A stretch of DNA of 64,000 nucleotides from Collinsella aerofaciens. GTDB lineage: Bacteria > Actinomycetota > Coriobacteriia > Coriobacteriales > Coriobacteriaceae. Below the pieces are notes generated by a model. The model saw only the letters and a program-made list of their open reading frames with translations, was not told where the DNA came from and did not search any database. The position numbers were made by a program, and so were the translations under genes. Where the stretch lies: NCBI RefSeq assembly GCF_028206795.1, contig NZ_JAQLFJ010000001.1, positions 62,001-126,000 on the forward strand, written 5' to 3'. Shown in pieces: positions 36,160 to 42,491 of this stretch. The stretch's first letter is position 1. The number at the start of each line of letters is the position of its first letter.

Positions 36160-38382
36160 ATGAATATGCTCAAAATCTCGAAGGCGATCTTTAGGTCGCT
36201 TCTCTCCTCCAGGTCGCTCTGTGTTGTCGTTGTTGCGTTGATGGTTCTTTGTGCTCTGCCCGTCTTCAGGAGCGCGGCTGGCATCGACGGACGGGTCGAA
36301 TACCTCGAGTCGGGAATAACCCGTGTTGAGCAGGAATTGTCAGCATCCTATGCGGATGCGCTTGTGAATGCGGGGGAGGACGGTGTCTATACCTCTTCAT
36401 CAAGCATGCCCGCGCTTCTGTACCCTCTTGCCGCGGGACGTCTTATCTTGGCACCGCTCTCTCCCCTACTTCCGTTTCTGCAGATATCGGATGGAGAGTA
36501 CACCTATTATGACGGATCGAAGGAGTACTTGCTATGGGTCGCAACGGCCGTTGCCGTCTCGTTCCTTGCCGCGCGTCTTAACAAACGTGAAAAGCTCATC
36601 ATCCAGGCACCGATGGGCGAGCTGGGTAGACTTGTTGCATCGAGCGTATGGGCGAGTGTTTTTGCAATGCTTGCCGTCCTCGCCATCAATCTTCCAGGGA
36701 TAATCGCCGCGCTTGTGAAGAATGGCCCGGGCTCGCCGTTCTATCCGATAGGCTACATTCAATATGCGACTCCGGTTATCAAACCGGCTTGGCTGGTGTT
36801 CGCGCAGTCGGCCATCTTGCAATTCTTGGTGGCAGCGTTCATCTCGCTTGTCGTTCACCTTGCCGTGAAGATTGCCAATAACCCTACGCTTGGAATCGTG
36901 TTCGTATGTGCCCTGATGGGGGTGACGATGGTTCCCGGGTATTACGGAAGATCCATCGCTTTACGTGAGTTCGCCCTGTTGAATCCCCTTACGTATGCGA
37001 ACACTGAGTTGACCGTCGGCGCCTATAGCCCGTACCCGACAACGCAGATAGTGAATCTGCCTGGACTTTGCTTCGAGCGTGGCGCGATTGCCCTCGTATG
37101 CGCAATCGGGATCGAGGTGCTGGCAATTAGCCTGCTTTGCGTTGCTGGAAAGAGCGGCTGCGCGTGCCCGATATCCCCGATTTGTCTTGAGAGAGGTTCC
37201 TTCACTGCATCGAGAACGGCAACTCGTTCGAGCGCTTGTGCCTCCGCCGTTGCATACGTAAGAACGATGGGGAAACTGCTCCTGCGTTCTCCTACCCTCG
37301 CCGTATGCGCGATTGCAATGTCGACGACGATGCTGGCCCCGGCTCTGGTCGAGATGTTTCCTGACGCTGATAACGTTTCCGCTGTTCGGTATAGGGATGG
37401 GGAGCTCCGTTCAATAGATCGGTATCTAGAGCAGAACGCTGCGAATATGGACGTCGAGGGCAAAGCGGCCCTGGAAGACATGCGGGATGCTCTTTCGGGT
37501 TTCGTGTACGCGCCTATGCCTGCGGAGGGGTTTCGAAGCCTTGCGACGTACGAGCGCGCTCGAGGTGAGCTGGGCGCGGCAGATGCGACTCTCCTGCAAT
37601 CGATCGGAATCGAGCCGGAGACTCCTTCTCGTGCGGAGGCGCGCGCCCTTCTGCTTGAGTCGATCGCGAGCTTGCCGGACCCCAAGGTTTACGAGTTAAG
37701 TACGAAGATGCCCCCATTAATCCTCCTTTCGTATCTCCAGGCAGCGCTTCCCTCCTTATTTTTGCTGTTGCCCGTGGTTGTCACATCGCTCGCGTGTACC
37801 CACCTGCAGTGTCGTTCCCTTCTGGTTCTCCAGATCCCCGCAACAGCGCATGTGCGTTTTCTGACGGCTGTTGCGCTGGCTCTCCTGCTTGGCTTGGTGC
37901 TGCTTTTGGTGTCGATGGTTCCCGCTGTCGTTGTGTCCGTGATTAAGAACGGTGCGGGTGGATCGGAGTATCCCGTCGCTCTCATTCGGGCGGGAGCTTC
38001 GACAACGTCCATGGTGGGGGAGGCGGTGTTGTGCAGTATTCCGTTGCTGGTCATGGCATACGGCGTGATTTCCGTCGTCGCTGCGTTGACAGCAGCGATT
38101 AGCCGCAACCCCGTTGTCACCGGAATGGTTTGCGCGGTTCTCTTGGTGTTGGGTTCGTTGAGCGCTCATGTTGAAAGCGTGGGCATGGGCGTCGCGCTGC
38201 TGGCTCCATTCGCCTCGTTTGATCCCGCTTCCCAGGTGGGGACGATTGGGTTCCTTGGGCGAGGGACGAACGCGATGCCTTTTGGAGAGGTCGTCGGCGC
38301 ATCGGGCGCTCTGCTGGTGGTCTTGGGTGCCGTATCTCCGTTGATGGTGCGCCTGAGTGTTCCAAAGATCGAAAGGGGATGA
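36160..38382 (+). CDS. Large ABC-2-like permease with internal duplication
   Basis: A 740-residue membrane protein built of two homologous halves. Each begins with a helix after a basic segment, has a large non-membrane loop (residues 38-110 and about 400-515), then several helices. KNGPGSPFYP (187-196) corresponds to KNGAGGSEYP (596-605), and NP at 241-242 to NP at 650-651, a constant offset of 409. A third copy of the module is in the fused protein at 39282. The start at 36160 follows AAGG. Its TGA stop lies just before the ATPase start. Probably the membrane part of an exporter or immunity transporter for the secreted peptides (inference). Confidence 0.75.
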   Translation: MNMLKISKAIFRSLLSSRSLCVVVVALMVLCALPVFRSAAGIDGRVEYLESGITRVEQELSASYADALVNAGEDGVYTSSSSMPALLYPLAAGRLILAPLSPLLPFLQISDGEYTYYDGSKEYLLWVATAVAVSFLAARLNKREKLIIQAPMGELGRLVASSVWASVFAMLAVLAINLPGIIAALVKNGPGSPFYPIGYIQYATPVIKPAWLVFAQSAILQFLVAAFISLVVHLAVKIANNPTLGIVFVCALMGVTMVPGYYGRSIALREFALLNPLTYANTELTVGAYSPYPTTQIVNLPGLCFERGAIALVCAIGIEVLAISLLCVAGKSGCACPISPICLERGSFTASRTATRSSACASAVAYVRTMGKLLLRSPTLAVCAIAMSTTMLAPALVEMFPDADNVSAVRYRDGELRSIDRYLEQNAANMDVEGKAALEDMRDALSGFVYAPMPAEGFRSLATYERARGELGAADATLLQSIGIEPETPSRAEARALLLESIASLPDPKVYELSTKMPPLILLSYLQAALPSLFLLLPVVVTSLACTHLQCRSLLVLQIPATAHVRFLTAVALALLLGLVLLLVSMVPAVVVSVIKNGAGGSEYPVALIRAGASTTSMVGEAVLCSIPLLVMAYGVISVVAALTAAISRNPVVTGMVCAVLLVLGSLSAHVESVGMGVALLAPFASFDPASQVGTIGFLGRGTNAMPFGEVVGASGALLVVLGAVSPLMVRLSVPKIERG

Positions 38383-38387
38383 TCTCG

Positions 38388-39128
38388 ATGATTGACCTTC
38401 AAACGCTGACGATCTCTTATGGAAAGAAGGTGCTCGTAGATTCGGTGAACGCTGAGTTTGCCCCGGGTACGGTCTACGGTCTCGTCGCTCCGAACGGGCA
38501 TGGAAAGACGACGTTGCTGCGTGCGATGGCAGGTTTGCCGGGTCCTCGCGTGGACGGGAGCATCGTTCTGGATGAGGTGCAGGGTACGGGTGCGAGAGAG
38601 GTCCGTTCTATGATCTTCTATGCACCTGGTGAGGGGACGCTGCTGTATCCCGGATTGCGTGCGGAAGATCACCTCAAGATGGTTTGCGATATGTGGCCGC
38701 ATGCTCGCGATATCGAAGAGATAGTGGAACAAACGCAGATAGGCGAGTTCGCGAAGATGAGGATCCGCACTCTGAGCCAGGGCATGAAGCAGCAGCTTAC
38801 CCTGGCGATTGCGTATGCGACGGGCGCGCGGTACCTTCTATTAGATGAGCCCATGAACGCGCTCGACCCCAGCAGGGTGGACTTGCATTCTGAGATTCTC
38901 AGGAAGCTGGCCGATTCTGGTACGTGCATCATCATGTCATCCCACATCTTGGATTCGGTCGATAGGCTGTGCGATGAGATTCTGTTTTTGAAGGATGGGA
39001 GGCTCATTAGAAGCATTCCGCAAGATGATGCTGCGCCGAAGTCTCCTGGATCCCATTTCGCAAAGCCTGCCGGACGCGCCGAGGGTGCGCTAAGCACGTA
39101 TCGGCGACTCTACGAAAAGGGCGGGTAG
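38388..39128 (+). CDS. ABC transporter ATP-binding protein
   Basis: A 246-residue ATPase: Walker A GLVAPNGHGKTT (31-42), signature LSQGMKQQ (129-136), Walker B YLLLDEP (about 149-155) and H-loop H186 in SSHILDS. The ATG at 38388 follows AAAGGGG with good spacing; the ATG at 38379, overlapping the permease stop, is an alternative. Its sequence is similar to the ATPase half of the protein at 39282, consistent with duplication within the element. Partner of the preceding permease. Confidence 0.9.
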   Translation: MIDLQTLTISYGKKVLVDSVNAEFAPGTVYGLVAPNGHGKTTLLRAMAGLPGPRVDGSIVLDEVQGTGAREVRSMIFYAPGEGTLLYPGLRAEDHLKMVCDMWPHARDIEEIVEQTQIGEFAKMRIRTLSQGMKQQLTLAIAYATGARYLLLDEPMNALDPSRVDLHSEILRKLADSGTCIIMSSHILDSVDRLCDEILFLKDGRLIRSIPQDDAAPKSPGSHFAKPAGRAEGALSTYRRLYEKGG

Positions 39129-39130
39129 AA

Positions 39131-39271
39131 ATGCAAGTTAAAAATCTATGTGGCCAATGTGATACCGTTGAACCCGCATATCGATACCGCTCAGCCATTC
39201 GCCTCGCCCCCGTCGCACGCATCTTCATTCGGTCTGTCATTATCAATCTAACGATGCTTTGGGAAATGTAG
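39131..39271 (+). CDS. 46-codon ORF, possible remnant of a third peptide gene
   Basis: A short frame directly after the ATPase gene (2-bp gap). It contains GQCDTVEPAYRY, which resembles QCALVEPLGY of the first peptide and GDVEPAYM of the second. It lacks a signal peptide and a convincing start site, so it may be a decayed copy rather than an expressed gene. Confidence 0.3.
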   Translation: MQVKNLCGQCDTVEPAYRYRSAIRLAPVARIFIRSVIINLTMLWEM

Positions 39272-39281
39272 GTGCTTCTAA

Positions 39282-41096
39282 ATGTACTGTCGACTTCTTC
39301 TCAAACTGATCCTAAGAGACAGGGCCGTATGGATCTCTACGCTTGTTCTTGCCGCAGCCTTCTCCATCCCCATTGCGTTCAATTCACCCATTTACGGACC
39401 CTTCTTTATGACGCAGGGCATGCAGGGCTTTGTCGACACATTCAATACGCGCGCACCCCAGGCCAGCGGCACAGACCTATCGCCAGAGCAGCAAGCTGAC
39501 GCGGAGCTTGCAAGATACGCGAACGCCGCCCTCGCCGCTCAAACCGACGCCGCCTTTCTCGATTCAGCCGAGAGCTACTACGCGCTCATGGGCGAAGGCT
39601 TCCAATCCGGGTCCATCGTGGGAGACCGAGAGACCAATGACGCGGCGCTCGCATATTGCCGTGCCCTGAGCAGCTCCGGCATCACGGATATCCCGGCCTC
39701 CGCAAACGACCTGCCATTCCTTTCCTTCCTGCCTTACGCCATTGCCACGGCGCCGTCTTTCCTTCCCTTCATCCCCTTCCTTCTCTCGTCGATACTCGTG
39801 CTCGGCGCCACAAGGCCCGGGACCCTGGCGGCGAAGGCGGGCGTGCCCAAATTCCGGCGCCTTATCCAGACCGTGTTTTCGATAATCGCCGCGGGGACCG
39901 CGATGCTCCTCGCCGGCCTCGCACCCGGGGGCATTTACGCCTTGGCCCTAAACGGCTTCGGGCAAATTGGGTACCCGATCGCCTTCTTCCATGACGGCGC
40001 GCTTACCACCACGACCGCGGGAAACGTCTTCACGACCCTGCTTCTCGCGCTGCTTGCGGGCGGAACCTTGATATCCGTTTGCTCCGCCGTCCTATCGACC
40101 GCAACGAGGCGCGTCCTCGCGGGCCCCCTTACCTCAGCGCTGCTTGTCGCGGCCCCGGCATTCCCGTTGCTGTCCGATTCGGCGCTGGAGCATAATGCCG
40201 TGCTCGGGCTCCTGCCGCTGGCCGTGTTCTCGCCTATCGAGGCCACGGGCTACGTAGGATGCTTCCCGACAGAATTCATTGGCTCCGGTTCAGGCAGCGC
40301 ATCGATGCTTGCCGTGGCCCTGATATACGTCGCGGTCCTTTTTGCGGTCGGCGCCGTTGCGGCACGTTCGCCCAAACAGGCTGGACCCGCGAAAAAGCAC
40401 CATGGGCTCGAGCTTCTGGACGTGAGCGTGGGATACGGGAGCACGACGATACTTTCAATCGGATCGCTTCTCCTGAGCCCGGGAACGGCGGCGGGCCTCA
40501 TTGCTCCCAACGGCTCGGGGAAAACCACCCTTCTTGAAGCGCTGTCGGGCCAATTTCCCACCCGCATCCGCTCGGGAAGCCTGGCGGCAGACGGAATCTG
40601 CCAACGTCGATCAGCCGAATTTGCAGAACTCGTCTACCTGAGCTCTTCGGGCAGCGCGGATCTCTACCCCACGCTATCGGCCATCGAGCACCTTGCTTTC
40701 GTTAGGGAGGCGTGGAAATCGGCCGCCGACATCGACTCGCTCTGCGACTCCCTCGGAATCTCCCCATATCTCGACAAGCCGACCCGTAAACTCTCGACAG
40801 GAATGAAGCAGCAGGTAAAGCTTGCCATGGCGATATCGACCGGTTGCCCGTACCTTATCCTCGATGAACCGCTGAACGGCCTCGATCCGGGAAAGCGGAA
40901 AACCTCCTGCGACGCGATGCGCAGCGAGGTGGCGCGGGGACGAAGCGTGCTCATTTCAAGCCATCTGCTCGACGACCTGGCAGACCTCACCAACTCGTTC
41001 TACTTCATCGAAGCCGGCACGCTCGTGGAAAAGATCAAGTCGTCCTCGCAGACGCTCAAGCAGGAATACCTCGATACATACGAGGGAGGTGAATGA
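39282..41096 (+). CDS. Fused ABC permease-ATPase
   Basis: A 604-residue half-transporter. Residues 1-365 form one permease module (N-terminal helix, extracytoplasmic loop about 35-145, then helices, with LNGFGQIGYP at 223-232 matching the KNGxG..YP motif of the 36160 permease). Residues about 383-600 form an ATPase: Walker A GLIAPNGSGKTT (405-416), signature LSTGMKQQ (504-511), Walker B YLILDEP (524-530) and H561. Fusion of the two is unlike the separate genes just upstream. The peptide gene begins 1 bp after the stop, behind GAGGGAGG. Confidence 0.85.
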   Translation: MYCRLLLKLILRDRAVWISTLVLAAAFSIPIAFNSPIYGPFFMTQGMQGFVDTFNTRAPQASGTDLSPEQQADAELARYANAALAAQTDAAFLDSAESYYALMGEGFQSGSIVGDRETNDAALAYCRALSSSGITDIPASANDLPFLSFLPYAIATAPSFLPFIPFLLSSILVLGATRPGTLAAKAGVPKFRRLIQTVFSIIAAGTAMLLAGLAPGGIYALALNGFGQIGYPIAFFHDGALTTTTAGNVFTTLLLALLAGGTLISVCSAVLSTATRRVLAGPLTSALLVAAPAFPLLSDSALEHNAVLGLLPLAVFSPIEATGYVGCFPTEFIGSGSGSASMLAVALIYVAVLFAVGAVAARSPKQAGPAKKHHGLELLDVSVGYGSTTILSIGSLLLSPGTAAGLIAPNGSGKTTLLEALSGQFPTRIRSGSLAADGICQRRSAEFAELVYLSSSGSADLYPTLSAIEHLAFVREAWKSAADIDSLCDSLGISPYLDKPTRKLSTGMKQQVKLAMAISTGCPYLILDEPLNGLDPGKRKTSCDAMRSEVARGRSVLISSHLLDDLADLTNSFYFIEAGTLVEKIKSSSQTLKQEYLDTYEGGE

Positions 41097-41097
41097 C

Positions 41098-41442
41098 ATG
41101 AAACTATTTGAACAGCTGAAGTCCAATGCGTCGCGCATGGCTGTCTACGCCATCCTCGTGGCAACGGCTTTATGCGGAATCTCGGCACCCGTCTATGCGC
41201 TCAACGGGGAGAAAGGCGATGTCGAACCCGCGTACATGGCTTCGACGGTTAAGGACCGGTACAAAGCCTTCTCTGGAGACACGTTTTACGTAGCAGAGTA
41301 CGACACGACCTACCGTTAGCTTCGCTACAACAAGGGCTACGACTATCTAGGCGCAGGGGCAATCAGCTATACGTCGGGTTGGTACCGCTCCAACTATGGA
41401 CACATAACCCAGTTCAAGTGTAACTACCGTGTGTACAACTAA
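41098..41442 (+). pseudogene. Secreted small peptide 2, interrupted by in-frame TAG
   Basis: From ATG 41098 (after GAGGGAGG) the frame encodes 73 residues with a Sec signal peptide (core MAVYAILVATALCGISA, cleavage near VYA), then stops at TAG 41317-41319. The same frame stays open for another 40 codons to TAA at 41440-41442, encoding LRYNKGYDYLGAG and ending CNYRVYN. Landmarks shared with the first peptide (VEP..Y before, N-K-G-Y after) fall on both sides of the TAG. So the gene is either inactivated by a recent nonsense change (CAG to TAG would suffice), read through, or makes a short product. Confidence 0.65.
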
Positions 41443-41457
41443 AGCAACCGGCCGGGA

Positions 41458-41492
41458 CGAGGGGTGACGCAAAAGCGTCGCCCCTCGTTTTT
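41458..41492 (+). terminator. Strong terminator ending the peptide/ABC module
   Basis: A 13-bp stem (41458-41470 with 41475-41487, one G-U), an AAAA loop and five T residues. Confidence 0.93.
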
Positions 41493-41501
41493 AACCATGT
41501 C

Positions 41502-41520
41502 AACTGAACCTAGTTCAGTT
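41502..41520. other. Palindrome next to the right direct repeat
   Basis: AACTGAAC-CTA-GTTCAGTT, perfect 8-bp arms, ends 1 bp before the right direct repeat. It is absent next to the left repeat. It could be an integrase or regulator site. Confidence 0.45.
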
Positions 41521-41521
41521 T

Positions 41522-41585
41522 GGTTGATTTCCGATCTCAGCCGAACACATTGAGCGGAAAGGCCGTTCCCGCAGTCAGTCGAACG
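41522..41585. repeat. Right direct repeat (attR-like)
   Basis: Matches 33893-33956 at 62 of 64 bases in the same orientation. It directly adjoins a perfect 12-bp GC hairpin (about 41585-41616, core GTCCCCGGGGCC). From 41617 to 41696 I see nothing further. Confidence 0.8.
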
Positions 41586-41696
41586 TCCCCGGGGCCCTTC
41601 TCAGGCCCCGGGGACGGCATTTTCCCAGTTGAAGGAACGGTGGAGATGTGTTTCGATGGGTCAGATTCGTGTCGTTTCGAAAAGACCGTGAACCTT

Positions 41697-41787
41697 TTGT
41701 GGGACACGCGGCGCCGTGGTACCATAGCCGAGTTTGTTGTCTTGGTCGGAAACCAAGACGCCTTATGCGCTGATCGGTAACCAGCGC
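41697..41787 (+). promoter_or_regulatory. rpmE: rpmE promoter and twin-hairpin L31 leader
   Basis: TTGTGG (41697-41702), 17 bp and TACCAT (41720-41725) form a weak promoter. Two hairpins follow: GTCTTGGT/ACCAAGAC (41739-41759) and GCGCTG/CAGCGC (41767-41787). Their loops carry near-identical TCGGAAACC and TCGGTAACC. L31 leader RNAs have been described in several bacterial groups; from memory one class is specific to Coriobacteria, so this is a candidate autoregulatory leader. Confidence 0.55.
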
Positions 41788-41809
41788 CTGACCAATAAGG
41801 AGTCCTACC

Positions 41810-42235
41810 ATGAAGCAGGGTATCCATCCCCAGTATGTCGAGTGCACGGTGACGTGCTCCTGCGGCAACACCTTCAAGACGCACGCTACCGTGTCCGAGA
41901 TGAAGGTTGAGCTTTGCAACGAGTGCCACCCGTTCTACACCGGCCAGCAGAAGTTCGTCGACACCGGTGGACGCGTCCAGCGCTTCGCCGACAAGTTCGG
42001 TGGCGCCGCTGCCGCCCAGCTCAAGAAGGCCGAGGAGGCCAAGGCTGCCAAGGCCGCCAAGGCTGCTGAGGCCGAGGCTGCTCGCAAGGCCGCCGCTGAG
42101 GCTAAGGCTGCCGAGAAGGCTAAGCGTGCTGCTAAGTTTGCCGAGGAGGCTGCCAAGCAGGCCGCCGAGGCTCCCGCAGAGGCTCCCGTCGAGGAGGCCG
42201 CTGCCGAGGCCGAGACCACCGAGGCTGCTGAGTAA
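41810..42235 (+). CDS. rpmE: 50S ribosomal protein L31 with long alanine-rich tail
   Basis: A 141-residue protein. Residues 1-70 are a normal zinc-type L31 ([13 protein letters not shown] and [12 protein letters not shown] supply cysteines). Residues about 71-141 are a low-complexity, helix-prone Ala/Lys/Glu tail (repeats of KAAKAAE type) ending in an acidic stretch. L31 is usually 65-75 residues. AAGGAG precedes the ATG. The tail composition matches that on L17 in this window. Confidence 0.93.
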   Translation: MKQGIHPQYVECTVTCSCGNTFKTHATVSEMKVELCNECHPFYTGQQKFVDTGGRVQRFADKFGGAAAAQLKKAEEAKAAKAAKAAEAEAARKAAAEAKAAEKAKRAAKFAEEAAKQAAEAPAEAPVEEAAAEAETTEAAE

Positions 42236-42272
42236 ATAGCTCGCCGAGGACACACTCGCATTCATGGCATGA

Positions 42273-42306
42273 GGGCCGCGCATCCTTTTGGGTGCGTGGC
42301 CCTTTT
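42273..42306 (+). terminator. Terminator after rpmE
   Basis: A 13-bp stem (42273-42285 with 42290-42302, two G-U pairs), a TTTT loop and a T-run at 42303-42306. Confidence 0.88.
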
Positions 42307-42326
42307 CTTGTTGATACAAGCCAACA

Positions 42327-42361
42327 ACCTGCCAAAACATACCTGTCCCTTTTTGGCAGGT
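42327..42361. repeat. Dispersed intergenic palindrome, family B copy 1
   Basis: Perfect 11-bp arms ACCTGCCAAAA (42327-42337) and 42351-42361 around CATACCTGTCCCT. A close relative lies at 54509-54546, sharing arms and the ACCTGTCCC loop. Confidence 0.75.
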
Positions 42362-42491
42362 CGGTCGTAGTTATTACGTGGTTTGGGCTGTCGTCCGTAT
42401 AGGCTGTGCGCCGTTTGGCTAAAGTAAACTCAACTGTGTTTAACTCGCCCTAAACCGCACGGCGCGGGCGATGGCCAAAAAGGAAAACCAT

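Larger units (their letters stand above)
33893..41585. mobile_element. 7.7-kb integrated element bounded by 64-bp direct repeats
   Basis: The two ends (33893-33956 and 41522-41585) are direct repeats identical at 62 of 64 bases. Next to the left repeat lies the catalytic half of a tyrosine integrase. The cargo is an XRE/DUF2975 pair and, divergently, a secreted-peptide/ABC-transporter module. Without it, the ACT gene and rpmE would be neighbours across one copy of the repeat. The integrase is truncated, so the element is probably immobile now unless helped in trans. Confidence 0.78.
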
